Both the position numbers and the translations under genes were made by a program. The notes beneath the pieces are model-generated. The model did no database searches. It saw only the letters and a program-made list of their open reading frames with translations, and had not been told where the DNA came from. From DATKIY01 sp963726755 (GTDB taxonomy: Bacteria; Actinomycetota; Actinomycetes; JAHEKZ01): DNA of 64,000 nt. Location: NCBI GenBank assembly GCA_963726755.1, contig CAVSDB010000001.1:1240001-1304000 (forward strand). Reading direction: 5' to 3'. The first letter of the stretch is position 1, and each line of letters opens with the position of its first letter. This document shows, piece by piece, positions 26,236 through 35,436 of this stretch.

Positions 26236-26619
26236 TCAATCCTCCTCGCGACACAAGCAGAACGGGTGCCCCGCCGGGTCGAAGAGCACTCGGACATTTT
26301 GCTGAGGCTGTTCTACAGCTAGCGTCGCACCGAGTGCGACCGCGTCAGCGACCGCGGAGTCGAGATCGCCGACCTGGAAATCGAAGTGCATCATCGGACG
26401 CTGCTGCCCATCAACAGGCGGCCAGACCGGCGCCTGGTAGTCGGTTGCCTGCTGGAACACGATGTAGATCGGCCCCTCCGGCGCGGCAAGGATTGCGGTT
26501 CCTGACTCCTCGTGACCAATCGGCCAACCGAGCAAGTCAGAGTAGAAGTGGGCCAGGGCGCCGGGGTCAGGTGCTTCGATCGCAGTTCCCCACCACATGC
26601 CGTTCATTCGAGAGCGCAT
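26236..26619 (-). CDS. VOC family protein
   Basis: A 127-residue glyoxalase-like protein with WWGTAIEAPDPGALAHFYSD, MMHFDFQVGDLDSAVADAVA and VLFDPAGHPFCLCRE, of the VOC group related to actinobacterial antibiotic-resistance-like proteins. ATG 26604 (MNGMWWG) is an alternative start. It precedes the second VOC gene and is divergent from the hydrolase-cyclase gene. Confidence 0.85.
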   Translation of the reverse strand: MRSRMNGMWWGTAIEAPDPGALAHFYSDLLGWPIGHEESGTAILAAPEGPIYIVFQQATDYQAPVWPPVDGQQRPMMHFDFQVGDLDSAVADAVALGATLAVEQPQQNVRVLFDPAGHPFCLCREED

Positions 26620-26720
26620 GGCACCAGCCTGTCGCTCCCGTCCAGCTTCGTCTAGGCATGCGCGACGCCAGCCGCGCTAATGTCGTGTCTCGCTACCGAC
26701 TCCAAGGCGGTGACGAGTCT

Positions 26721-28059
26721 ATGGAACGACCGTCGGTGCACTACGCCCATACGCCTGACGGCGCCCACATTGCCTTTCAGAGCATTGGTGTCGGCCGTTC
26801 GGACATCCTCTTCATCCCTGGCCAACTCAGCCATCTCGACCTTCGTTGGGAGTGGCCCGACGACGTTCGCTGGCTCACAAGTCTCGCAGAACTCGGTCGG
26901 GTCGTCGTTCTTGACCGCCGCGGAGTGGGACTGTCGGATCGGCTGTCACCCGGAGACGTCCCTTCCGCAGAAGTAATGGCCTCGGATTTAGATGCGGTCA
27001 TTCAGGCTGCACATCTCGAACGACCGGTGTTATTCGGCTTCGCGGAAGGCGCTCAGATCGCTGCCTTCTATGCCGCTATGCATCCGGAGCGGGTCAGTGG
27101 TCTTGCGGTCTACGCGCTCTGGTCACATACACCTGAAGGCGAACGTGCTGACTGGAAGAGCTACATCGACTGGGCATGTGAAGCTTGGGGATCTCTTGAA
27201 ATCGCCCAGGTATCGGTCCGCGAGGTCATGCCTAGCCGGGCAGGCGACGCCGACCTCGTTGCAGCAACGGCGCGCCTGCAGCGGGCCGCACTAAGCCCTG
27301 GCGCGACGCGACCGCTCTTCGAGGCGGACATAGAACTGGATGTTCGCGGTGTATTACCCAGCCTGACCGTTCCGACACTGGTCCTGACTCGCGAGCACGA
27401 CAGCGCCATCGACCCTGCACTCCTTACCGAGACAGCATCACTCATCCCTCACGCACAGCACGTCGTGCTGCCCGGAACAGATCACTGGTTCAGCACTGAT
27501 CCACAAGAACCGATGCTCGAAGCCTTCGCAGGAATTCCTTAATGAAATTCGGGGCATTCATACCGTGCCAACTCGCCGTTTGGCGACCGTGCTGTTCACC
27601 GATCTGGTCGACTCGACTCAGACCGCAGCCAGTGTTGGAGATTCAGCCTGGATCAAATTGCTTCATCAACACAACGAAATCGTCAGGCACAATCTCGCCC
27701 GCTTTGCCGGAACGGAAGTCGATACAGCTGGTGACGGATTCTTCGCCACCTTCGACGGTCCAGCGCGGGCAGTGCGCTGCGCTGCGTCAATCATCGATGA
27801 ACTCGCTGAGCTCGGGCTCCGAGTACGCGCTGGCGTTCACGTTGGTGAGGTCGAGAGCGCAGATGGGAAGGTAGCCGGCATCGGCGTGGTTATCGGCGCA
27901 CGCGTCGCGGCACTTGCCGAGCCGGGCCAAATCTTGGTTACCAGGACTGTCAAAGATCTGACAGCCGGCTCAGGGCTGACGTTCGAACCAGCGGGTGACC
28001 GCGAGCTCAAGGGTGTGCCAGATCGCTGGACGCTGTTTAGCGCCCACGCTCCTACCTGA
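26721..28059 (+). pseudogene. Alpha/beta-hydrolase fused to class III adenylate cyclase, frameshifted
   Basis: The first 270 residues are an alpha/beta-hydrolase (VHYAHTPDGAHIAFQSIGVG, VVVLDRRGVGLSDR, and VLFGFAEGAQIAAFY, where Glu-Gly replaces the usual Ser nucleophile elbow). After LEAFAG the frame is lost at about 27532 and continues as EFLNEIRG, then RRLATVLFTDLVDSTQTAAS, the metal-binding strand of a class III cyclase, and DTAGDGFFATFDGPARAV. One extra G restores a single chain like mycobacterial Rv1900c (LipJ). The cyclase lacks the common N-x-A-R box (VVIGARVAAL here). It would make cAMP, with the inert-looking hydrolase half as a possible sensor. Confidence 0.8.
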
Positions 28060-28096
28060 CCGCAAACCGACATCGTGAACGGCCGCCCGTTACGCA

Positions 28097-28559
28097 TCAG
28101 TCCAGACAGAACTCGTTGCCCTTCGGGGTCCGTCATAACGATGAAGCCTGCGCTCATTGGGAGGTCCGGCTCGAAGCGTTGAACGCGCGTTGCTTTCAAC
28201 GCCACCAGTCGATCGCACTCGGCCTCAAGCGCTGCCATCCGCTCCTCCCCCTGTAGACCGGGAGCCGCGCGTACATCGAGGTGGATGCGATTCTTGGCAA
28301 CCTTGCCCTCGGGAACTCGTTGGAAGAAGATTCGCGGACCCACTCCGTCAGGGTCCTCTAGAGCCGATGCGCTGTTGCGCTCCTCCTCTGGGACTCCAGC
28401 CTTCTCCAGGAAGTCACCCCATGCGGCCAACGGATCCGCGCCCTCGGGTAAATCGACACCCGGCGGTGCTGGGTGGACATACCCGAGGGCGTCGCGCCAG
28501 AACGACGACAGCGACTCAGGATCGTGGGCGTCGAACGTGATCTGGATGGCACGACTCAT
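28097..28559 (-). pseudogene. VOC family protein, frameshifted at its C-terminus
   Basis: A glyoxalase-like protein: AIQITFDAHDPESLSSFWRD, VAKNRIHLDVRAAPG and FIVMTDPEG. The expected final strand NEFCLD and a stop at 28097 lie in the next frame, implying one extra G in the GGG at about 28122; the uncorrected frame runs on antisense through the cyclase gene to 27837. Corrected length is about 153 residues. Its start overlaps the stop of the upstream gene (ATGA). Confidence 0.75.
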
Positions 28560-28840
28560 AGTTCGATGCTCTCCACCTGCTCGACGACTGTTCCCCGGGG
28601 ATTCACGACGATGTTCGCCGCCGGACCAGCCCAGACGCCCTGCAGATTGTCCAACAACTTCTGCGCGGAGGCTGCGTCGTCAAAGTCGAGGTCGATAAAG
28701 ACATGGTTGGGTTCGCTCGCGGACCGGCCTACTCGGTAGCTGCGAACACCCGAACCCTTGCGATCGGCAGGATCGTTGTCGAACTGCTGCTTCCAGTTGT
28801 CGTAGTCGTGAACGGTGTGCTCGATGCGAAGGGTAGTCAT
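28556..28840 (-). CDS. Small protein of unknown function, ABM-like fold
   Basis: A 94-residue protein, TTLRIEHTVHDYDNWKQQFD at the N-terminus and SASEPNHVFIDLDFDDAASA in the middle. The spacing of strands and the W-KQQFD helix suggest a ferredoxin-like dimeric barrel related to ABM/EthD-type proteins. No catalytic residues are recognisable. The stop overlaps the VOC gene start, so they are translationally coupled. Confidence 0.65.
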   Translation of the reverse strand: MTTLRIEHTVHDYDNWKQQFDNDPADRKGSGVRSYRVGRSASEPNHVFIDLDFDDAASAQKLLDNLQGVWAGPAANIVVNPRGTVVEQVESIEL

Positions 28841-28873
28841 AACCTCATCCTGCCCTAACTTGGCGATGTTCGA

Positions 28874-29317
28874 TCAACGCGGATCCAGTTCCTTTCGCAG
28901 GTGCAGCTGTGCGTGGCCCTTGGGATAGTCCGGCGTCTTGCCGACCTCGACGTACCCGCGTCGTCGATAGAAGTCTGGTGCTTGAAATGTGTGCGTGGAC
29001 AACACCATGGACGTGCATCCCCTGGCGACCGCTTCGGCTTCTGCGGCATCCATGAGTCGGGTACCGATCCCCTGACGTCGATTGGACTCAGCAACCCACA
29101 AAACGTCGACGTAGCCGCATTCGCCCCACGTCCAGCCCGTGAGTCCCGCCACGAGTTCGCCCGCTTCATCCTCGACCCGAATCGACATACCCCTGCCGTC
29201 AGCAAGTCCGGTCGCCTCGACGTTGAACTCGTAGATTCGTTCGTCGAGCAGGGTCGCTAGCTCTCGGTCTTCGTCCCCGTGCACCAGGACGAAACCTTGG
29301 GTCGGGTCAGGTTCCAC
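28874..29317 (-). CDS. GNAT-family N-acetyltransferase
   Basis: A 147-residue acetyltransferase with motif A VAESNRRQGIGTRLMDAAEA and motif B FQAPDFYRRRGYVEVGKTPD. The acetyl-CoA pyrophosphate loop is RRQGIG. The acceptor substrate is unknown. The GTG at 29317 (before EPDPTQGF) is a better start than the ATG at 29395 because AGGA lies upstream and the extra 26 residues look non-family. Confidence 0.85.
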   Translation of the reverse strand: MEPDPTQGFVLVHGDEDRELATLLDERIYEFNVEATGLADGRGMSIRVEDEAGELVAGLTGWTWGECGYVDVLWVAESNRRQGIGTRLMDAAEAEAVARGCTSMVLSTHTFQAPDFYRRRGYVEVGKTPDYPKGHAQLHLRKELDPR

Positions 29318-29395
29318 GCAGCCATCCTGCCGGAACACCGTGCCCTGCACGCCAGATCCCTTGCAGGTGCTCGTCAGAAACCGCATACTCGCCAC

Positions 29396-29569
29396 ATGGA
29401 GGCCAAGAGGAGCAAGAATCCCTACGCAATGACGCTGGCCGAGTTGGAAAGTGCCACTCGTATTCCCTTTGAGGAGCAGGTCACTGAGCAGGAGGCCGTT
29501 CGCCCGGTTGACTCCGGAAATGAATGGGATGAGTTGAAACGTCAGATGCTTCTTGCTGGCGGAGCCTGA
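29396..29569 (+). CDS. Small ORF, 57 residues, unknown
   Basis: A short acidic-basic protein beginning MEAKRSKNPYAMTLAELESA and ending ELKRQMLLAGGA. Codon use looks actinobacterial and it lies in the gap between divergent/convergent genes, but there is no ribosome site of note. It may be a real small protein; no family is recognised. Confidence 0.4.
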   Translation: MEAKRSKNPYAMTLAELESATRIPFEEQVTEQEAVRPVDSGNEWDELKRQMLLAGGA

Positions 29570-29590
29570 TTCGACAATCGAAGTCGACGA

Positions 29591-30106
29591 TCAGTTCTCG
29601 ATCTCACCGCGTGCCACCACGAAGTCGCGTAGTTCGCTCGTTTGCTTCGAGCAGTCCATCCAGTCACCGGTGATGTCGAGCAGTGCCACGCCACAGGTTG
29701 GGTACTTGGTGGTCATTCGATCGAACGCCGCAGATGTGGTCCCGCTGCCGAGTTCGACCGCCAGGTCGCTGACACCCGGGACGTGCCCAACAACGACAAG
29801 AGTTGAGATTGCTGGCGAAACCTCACGAATCAACTCGAGGAGTCCTTCGCTCGTTGCCTCGTAGACCCGTGGTTCAACGCGAACCGACAAGTCCGTCGGC
29901 CACACCTCCCGCGCCAGCTCCCAGGTTTGCTGCGCTCTGACCGCCGTCGAGACAAGAACCAAATCGGGCGTCCCGAATACATCGTGAATGGCGGCTCCGA
30001 CCTGCGGTGCGTCACGTCGTCCGCGAGCGGCCAACGGACGATCGTGGTCCGGTACACCCGCGGGATACGCGGACTTTGCGTGACGAACCAGCGCGAGCGA
30101 CCGCAT
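29591..30106 (-). CDS. sixA: SixA-type phosphohistidine phosphatase
   Basis: A 171-residue histidine phosphatase: RHAK at residues 8-11 carries the phospho-acceptor His, and VVVGHVPGVSDLAVELGSG contains the second His. The short length without a cap insert is typical of SixA. It removes phosphate from phosphohistidine, classically on HPt domains. It starts 6 bases after the fabI stop and may be in the fabG-fabI operon. Confidence 0.88.
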   Translation of the reverse strand: MRSLALVRHAKSAYPAGVPDHDRPLAARGRRDAPQVGAAIHDVFGTPDLVLVSTAVRAQQTWELAREVWPTDLSVRVEPRVYEATSEGLLELIREVSPAISTLVVVGHVPGVSDLAVELGSGTTSAAFDRMTTKYPTCGVALLDITGDWMDCSKQTSELRDFVVARGEIEN

Positions 30107-30111
30107 GGCAG

Positions 30112-30879
30112 TTACGCCCCGATGGCGTGGACTCCGCCATCAACGTGAACGATCTCTCCTGTTGTCGCTGGGAACCAGTCAGACATCAGTGCGACGGCAG
30201 CCTTGGCCGCGGGCTCAGGGTCGGCCACGTCCCAACCGAGGGGCGCACGATCGGCCCAGACCTGCTCGAACTGGTCGAAGCCGGGGATGCTCTTAGCCGC
30301 CATGGTGCGGATCGGACCAGCCGCAACCAAGTTGACGCGGATACCACTGCTGCCGAGATCACGCGCGAGGTAACGCGACGTCGATTCGAAGGCGGCTTTC
30401 GCGACACCCATCCAGTCGTACGTCGGCCAAGCCACGGTGGCGTCGAACGTCAAACCAACCACGGTCGATGGATTGGTGAGCATCGGTCGGCATGCGATGA
30501 CGAGGGACTTGAGCGAGTATGCGGAGATCTGCATCGCGACGGCGACGTCCTCCCATGACGTGTTCAGAAAGTTGCCGCCGAGCGCACTCTCTGGTGCGAA
30601 GCCGATGGAGTGCAGCACGCCGTCAAGTTCGGTCAAGTGTGGCTTGACTCGATCAGGGACTGCCGCTAAGTCTTCATCAGACGTCACGTCGAGCTCGATG
30701 ACCGGGGCTTCCTGCGGGAGTCTCTTAGAGATTCGCTGTGTGAGTCGCAGAGTGCGAGCCTGCGACGTGAGCACGATCTGCGCTCCCTGCTCCTGAGCGA
30801 GCCGCGCTACGTGAAACGCAATGGATGCGTCAGTAAGCACACCGGTGATCAACAGTCGCTTGCCGTCAAGCAACCCCAT
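30112..30879 (-). CDS. fabI: Enoyl-ACP reductase, InhA type
   Basis: A 255-residue NADH-dependent enoyl-ACP reductase closely following mycobacterial InhA: MGLLDGKRLLITGVLTDASI, LDGVLHSIGFAPES (the Ser in the NADH-binding loop), and the catalytic F...Y-x6-K in TFDATVAWPTYDWMGVAK. The C-terminus TGEIVHVDGGVHAIGA is also family-typical. It completes the FAS-II elongation cycle. It lies directly downstream of fabG, the mabA-inhA arrangement. Confidence 0.92.
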   Translation of the reverse strand: MGLLDGKRLLITGVLTDASIAFHVARLAQEQGAQIVLTSQARTLRLTQRISKRLPQEAPVIELDVTSDEDLAAVPDRVKPHLTELDGVLHSIGFAPESALGGNFLNTSWEDVAVAMQISAYSLKSLVIACRPMLTNPSTVVGLTFDATVAWPTYDWMGVAKAAFESTSRYLARDLGSSGIRVNLVAAGPIRTMAAKSIPGFDQFEQVWADRAPLGWDVADPEPAAKAAVALMSDWFPATTGEIVHVDGGVHAIGA

Positions 30880-30933
30880 TGTCAGACTCCGATCCTCTTG
30901 GCGGGCCGTTCAATTGCGGATTCCGCATAGCAG

Positions 30934-31638
30934 TTAGTGACCCATCCCCAGTCCGCCGTCGACTGGGATGACTGCCCCGGTGATGTAGGCAGCGGAGTCG
31001 CTGGCAAGGAACGTGACGACGCCTGCGACCTCACTCGGCTCGGCATAGCGACCAAGGGGAACCTGGCCCATGATCACTGCCTTGCGATCGTCGGACAGTT
31101 CTGCCGTCATGTCGGTTGCGACAAACCCGGGCGCTACGACGTTGGCGGTGATACCGCGCGAACCGAGCTCACGCGCGGTTGAGCGCGCGAAGCCGACCAG
31201 TGCTGCCTTCGACGCGGCGTAGTTCGTCTGACCCGCGGATCCGCTGAGACCAACGACCGAGGAGATGAAAATCATCCGACCGCGCTTCATGCGCAGCATC
31301 CCCTTGGCCGCCCGCTTTGCGACGCGGAACGAACCCATGACATTGGTCTGAAGCACTGCGTCGAAGTCCTCGTCGCTCATCCGAAGCAGCAACGTGTCTC
31401 TAGTGATCCCCGCATTGGCGACCAGGATCTCCACCGGACCTTGTTCGGCTTCGATGGCGGCGAACGCTTCGTCGAGCGACGCCGCGTCAGTCACGTCCGC
31501 CTTGACGCCGAATAGCCCATCGGGGGTGTCGCTCCCCCGGTGCGTAATTGCCACCTTGTCACCTAGGGCGGCAAAGGCCTTGGCGATCTCCAGCCCGATG
31601 CCCCGGTTGCCTCCGGTGACCAGCACTGACCGCGACAC
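30934..31638 (-). CDS. fabG: 3-oxoacyl-ACP reductase (MabA-like)
   Basis: A 234-residue SDR: TGGNRGIG cofactor motif, NAG in VANAGITRDTLLLR, Ser and YxxxK in SSVVGLSGSAGQTNYAASKA. The C-terminus AYITGAVIPVDGGLGMGH is FabG-typical. A GGAGGA ribosome site sits just before the GTG at 31638; upstream ATG 31653 would hide that site. With fabI it makes a two-gene FAS-II operon. Confidence 0.92.
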   Translation of the reverse strand: MSRSVLVTGGNRGIGLEIAKAFAALGDKVAITHRGSDTPDGLFGVKADVTDAASLDEAFAAIEAEQGPVEILVANAGITRDTLLLRMSDEDFDAVLQTNVMGSFRVAKRAAKGMLRMKRGRMIFISSVVGLSGSAGQTNYAASKAALVGFARSTARELGSRGITANVVAPGFVATDMTAELSDDRKAVIMGQVPLGRYAEPSEVAGVVTFLASDSAAYITGAVIPVDGGLGMGH

Positions 31639-31773
31639 TGCTCCTCCAACCATCGGCCCCCTACCTGGAGGTTCGCCGAGCACGCTATCGGCCTATCTTC
31701 GGTCTTGGACAGTCGAGGTAGGTTTGCTCTGCGGGTGTTCTTGCACCCGCTCTTGATCGCCTGGAGGTAGGTA

Positions 31774-33282
31774 GTGCCACATTCGATCGACGCCGAGTTC
31801 CTCGCGTTGCCGCTGAGCTCGCTAGCCGACGCCGCACTTCAACGGGCCAAGGACGCCGGAGCCAGTTACGCCGCGTTTCGGGCCGAGCGGATCCTCAACC
31901 ACGCGATACGACTGCGCGACGCCGAAGTTGAAGGCGTCAACGAGGACGAGAACGTCGGATTCTCGGTCCGGGTAATCGTCGACGGCACTTGGGGATTTGC
32001 CTCTGACGTTGAGCGAACACCCGAGGCAGCGGTCAGAGCAGCGGACCGCGCGGTGGCACTGGCGCGCATCAGCCGCCCGGTGAACACCGAGCCGGTCGCC
32101 CTAGCCCCCGAACCGGTTCATGCCGACCAGACCTGGATCTCCAAATACGAGATCGACCCGTTCAGCGTGCCGGACGAAGAGAAGTTGGCGCACCTCATCG
32201 GCTGGAGCCGCAAAGTCCTCGACAGTCCTGGCGTCGACCACGTCGACCTTCAATTGCTCTCGGTCAAGGAGAACAAGTACTACCTGGACCTTGCCGGAAC
32301 ACAGACCACCCAGCAGCGAGTGCGACTGCATCCCAATCTCACGGCTGTTGCCATCGACAAAGACTCTGGCGCCTTCGAGACCATGAGCACCATCGCTCCC
32401 CCGGCCGGGCGTGGCTGGGAGTACCTCACAGGCGACGTCTGGAACTGGGACGAGGAACTCAGCCAACTACCTGGCTGGTTGGCCGAGAAGTTGCATGCCC
32501 CGAGCTTCGAGCCGGGCCGCTATGACCTCGTCATCGACCCGAGCAACCTCTGGCTGACGATCCACGAATCCGTCGGACACGCCACCGAGCTCGACAGGGC
32601 ACTGGGGTACGAGGCGAACTACGCCGGGATGTCATTTGCGACCCCCGACAAACTTGGCACGCTTAAGTACGGTTCAGAGCACATGCATGTGACCGGCGAC
32701 CGAACCGTCGACTACGGACTTTCCACCGTCGGCTTCGACGACGAGGGCGTCCAAACCCAACAGTTCGACATCATCAAGGACGGCACGCTGGTCGGCTACC
32801 AACTCGATCGCCCCATCGCTGCCCGCTACGGCTACGACCGTTCCAACGGCTGCGCGTTCGCCGATTCGTCCGGGCACGTTCCCATCCAACGAATGGCCAA
32901 CGTGTCACTGCAGCCGGCTGCGAACGGTCCAAGCACCGAAGAACTCATCAGTGGAGTGGACGACGGCTTGTACATTCTTGGCGACAAAAGCTGGTCCATC
33001 GATATGCAGCGCTACAACTTCCAGTTCACCGGTCAGCGATTCTTCAGAATCCGCAACGGCAAAATCGGCGAGCAGGTCAAGGATGTTGCGTACCAAGCCA
33101 CGACGACCGACTTCTGGGGCTCGATGGCCGCGATCGGTGGCGAGCAGACGTATCTGCTCGGGGGTGCATTCAACTGCGGCAAGGCCCAACCTGGTCAGGT
33201 CGCTCCAGTCAGTCACGGCGCACCAGCGGCGTTGTTCACCAACATAAATGTGCTCAATACGGCCGAGGAGGGGGCTCGATGA
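31774..33282 (+). CDS. tldD: TldD-family metalloprotease subunit
   Basis: A 502-residue protein with the zinc-binding HExxxH motif in HESVGHATELDRALG. The rest of the family pattern is seen: RAERILNHAIRLRDAEVEGV, and FDDEGVQTQQFDIIKDGTLV. With TldE it forms a heterodimeric protease that cleaves unfolded peptides, RiPP leaders or CcdA-like antitoxins. A GGAGG precedes the GTG start. tldE overlaps by four bases. No precursor-peptide gene is recognisable nearby. Confidence 0.9.
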   Translation: MPHSIDAEFLALPLSSLADAALQRAKDAGASYAAFRAERILNHAIRLRDAEVEGVNEDENVGFSVRVIVDGTWGFASDVERTPEAAVRAADRAVALARISRPVNTEPVALAPEPVHADQTWISKYEIDPFSVPDEEKLAHLIGWSRKVLDSPGVDHVDLQLLSVKENKYYLDLAGTQTTQQRVRLHPNLTAVAIDKDSGAFETMSTIAPPAGRGWEYLTGDVWNWDEELSQLPGWLAEKLHAPSFEPGRYDLVIDPSNLWLTIHESVGHATELDRALGYEANYAGMSFATPDKLGTLKYGSEHMHVTGDRTVDYGLSTVGFDDEGVQTQQFDIIKDGTLVGYQLDRPIAARYGYDRSNGCAFADSSGHVPIQRMANVSLQPAANGPSTEELISGVDDGLYILGDKSWSIDMQRYNFQFTGQRFFRIRNGKIGEQVKDVAYQATTTDFWGSMAAIGGEQTYLLGGAFNCGKAQPGQVAPVSHGAPAALFTNINVLNTAEEGAR

Positions 33283-34658
33283 AGCCGCAGGAGATCATCG
33301 AGTCCGCACTGTCGCGTTCGACGGTCGACGGCTGCACCGTCATCGTCCGAGATCGCAGCGCCGCTAACTTGCGATGGGCTGCCAACACTCTCACCACTAA
33401 CGGCGTCCACCAAAGCACCGAGGCAACCGTCATCGCCTTCGTCAACACAACTGGCGGGACGGCAACCGGGGTCTACAGCGGAGTGGTCGCTGACCAGGCT
33501 GACCTCGACCGCCTAGTGAGCGCAGCTGAGTCGAGTGCCAAATCAGCAACGGCCGCCCCCGATGCCAACCCACTGATCACCGACCGGACATCGCCAGACT
33601 TTGCCGAAGCTCCGATTCCTACGTCTGCCGCCGTGTTCGAACGATTCGCTCCCGAACTCGGTGAGGCGTTCGCCAAGTCAGGCGCTGCTGGACGTGAACT
33701 GTTCGGTTTCGCCGAGCATGAGGTCGCCACGACGTACGTCGGGTCGAGTTCGGGCTTGCGATTGCGACATGTCCAACCGACAGGACGCGTCGACATCACC
33801 GGTAAATCCGCGAACCGAACGCGCTCAACCTGGGTCGGAGCGCAAACCCGTGACTTCACTGACATCCAGGTTGCAGACCTCGAGGCAGACGTTGCCCAGC
33901 GTCTTGGTTGGGCGGAGCGTTCGATCGACCTGCCCCCAGCGCGCTACGACGTCATCGTTCCCCCGGTCGCTGTTGCCGACCTGATGATTTACCAGTACTG
34001 GACAGGTGCCGCACGCGACGCCGCCGAAGGCCGCACCGTGTTCAGTAAGCCGGGCGGCGGCACTCGCATCGGGGACAAGCTCACCGAGCAACCACTCACC
34101 CTGTACAGCGACCCGGCGTACCCAGGAATGGGATGTGAGCCGTTCGTCGTCGCCGAAGCGTCGAGTTCGCTCTCATCGGTGTTCGACAACGGGCTTGAAC
34201 TCAATCGCACCGACTGGGTCTCGGATGGAACGTTGGCGGCTCTCGGACAGACCCGGCACAGCGCGGCGCTCACCGACCTCGCGGTAACACCGATGATCGA
34301 CAACCTCGTGCTCGAGCACGCCAACGGCGCGGGCTCGATGATGGACTTGGTCGCTGGAGTTGAACGAGGGCTGTTGCTGACGACTCTCTGGTACATCCGC
34401 GAGGTTGATCCGCAGACCTTGCTGCTCACCGGTCTGACACGTGACGGCGTCTACCTGATCGAAGGCGGCGAGATTTCGGGCGTGGTCAACAACTTCCGGT
34501 TCAACGAAAGCCCTGTCGACTTGTTGAGCCGGGTCACCGGCGCCAGCGCTACCAACCGTTGCCTCGACCGCGAGTGGAGCGACTTCTTCACCCGTACTGC
34601 GATGCCGGCCTTGCGCGTGGCCGACTTCAACATGTCGACGGTCAGCCAAGCGTCTTAG
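33279..34658 (+). CDS. tldE: TldE/PmbA-family subunit
   Basis: A 459-residue partner of TldD that, as usual, lacks the HExxxH zinc motif. Conserved segments include SGLRLRHVQPTGRVDITGKS and the C-terminal GEISGVVNNFRFNESPVDLL. The ATGA overlap with tldD indicates translational coupling and a 1:1 complex. The subunit supports the proteolytic core of the TldD-TldE barrel. Confidence 0.9.
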   Translation: MKPQEIIESALSRSTVDGCTVIVRDRSAANLRWAANTLTTNGVHQSTEATVIAFVNTTGGTATGVYSGVVADQADLDRLVSAAESSAKSATAAPDANPLITDRTSPDFAEAPIPTSAAVFERFAPELGEAFAKSGAAGRELFGFAEHEVATTYVGSSSGLRLRHVQPTGRVDITGKSANRTRSTWVGAQTRDFTDIQVADLEADVAQRLGWAERSIDLPPARYDVIVPPVAVADLMIYQYWTGAARDAAEGRTVFSKPGGGTRIGDKLTEQPLTLYSDPAYPGMGCEPFVVAEASSSLSSVFDNGLELNRTDWVSDGTLAALGQTRHSAALTDLAVTPMIDNLVLEHANGAGSMMDLVAGVERGLLLTTLWYIREVDPQTLLLTGLTRDGVYLIEGGEISGVVNNFRFNESPVDLLSRVTGASATNRCLDREWSDFFTRTAMPALRVADFNMSTVSQAS

Positions 34659-34795
34659 TCTCCACCGTCAGCTTGCTCCACGATGTTTTCCCCGATAGTG
34701 AGGTTGACGTTCATGTCGTTGCCTCCGACGACTTCGTAGTCGACGTCGACGAGCACCAGAGTCGCTGCAACGGCCCTGATGTGCTCAGTCGTCAT
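34655..34795 (-). CDS. Small ORF downstream of dodecin, unknown
   Basis: A 46-residue acidic ORF, MTTEHIRAVAATLVLVDVDY at the N-terminus, begins 7 bases after the dodecin stop on the same strand and ends exactly over the tldE 3' end. It could be a small co-transcribed protein or a random open frame. No family is recognised. Confidence 0.3.
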   Translation of the reverse strand: MTTEHIRAVAATLVLVDVDYEVVGGNDMNVNLTIGENIVEQADGGD

Positions 34796-34802
34796 GTCCG
34801 AG

Positions 34803-35015
34803 TTATGAGTCCTCAAGTCGGAAGCCGACCTTGATACCGACCTGCCAGTGCTGAACGTCACCGTCGGTGATTTGTCCGCGGACCTGGGTTACCTCGAACC
34901 AGTCGAGGTGACGCAAGGTCTCGGATGCACGTTTGATGCCGTTGCGAACGGCGTCGTCCACCCCGTCGGTCGAAGTTCCGACGATCTCGGTTACTCGGTA
35001 AGTACGGTTGGCCAC
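34803..35015 (-). CDS. Dodecin family flavin-binding protein
   Basis: A 70-residue protein matching the dodecin pattern: TYRVTEIVGTSTDGVDDAVR, then LRHLDWFEVTQVRGQ (the conserved Trp that stacks on flavin) and VQHWQVGIKVGFRLED. Dodecamers store FMN or related flavins in actinobacteria. It lies alone after tldE on the opposite strand. Confidence 0.92.
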   Translation of the reverse strand: MANRTYRVTEIVGTSTDGVDDAVRNGIKRASETLRHLDWFEVTQVRGQITDGDVQHWQVGIKVGFRLEDS

Positions 35016-35142
35016 GATTCCTCCTGTGTTGGCTGCTTGGTCATGATCCTCTAACTACGACCAATGACACCAGGAGAGAACAAAGTCGCTCAGGATGGCC
35101 GAAAGTCGGCAGCAGACGTAGCGTAGGGGTAGAGGAGGCGTG

Positions 35143-35436
35143 ATGAGAGGACGACCAGACCCGACCGTTCACCGAATCACGACCGCTCGCAAGAGCGTGG
35201 CCGAAGACCAGGCCACCAGAGTTCGCGGCTACGCCATCTCCATGTCGATCCGAATCGTCTGCTTCGCCCTCGCCCTCGTCGCCGGTGGCTGGCTGCGCTG
35301 GGTCTTTGTCGCTTGCGCCCTGCTGATTCCGTATTTCGCGGTGATCTACGCCAACGGCGGGCGTGAGCCCAACAGCGACCCACCGGTGAGCATGCGTCCG
35401 ACTGGGAACAAGGAACTCCCCCAGGCGCCCAGTTAA
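35143..35436 (+). CDS. DUF3099 family membrane protein
   Basis: A 97-residue protein with two membrane segments, AISMSIRIVCFALALVAGGW and WVFVACALLIPYFAVIYANG, a pattern typical of the actinobacterial DUF3099 family. The N-terminal VHRITTARKSVAEDQATRV is a positively charged cytosolic tail. Function unknown. Its stop codon is the first bases of a 105-bp palindromic repeat. Confidence 0.8.
   Translation: MRGRPDPTVHRITTARKSVAEDQATRVRGYAISMSIRIVCFALALVAGGWLRWVFVACALLIPYFAVIYANGGREPNSDPPVSMRPTGNKELPQAPS

Noticed and set aside
26181..26720. N-terminal extension of the hydrolase-cyclase frame
   Set aside because: It is antisense to the VOC genes; family alignment begins near ATG 26721.
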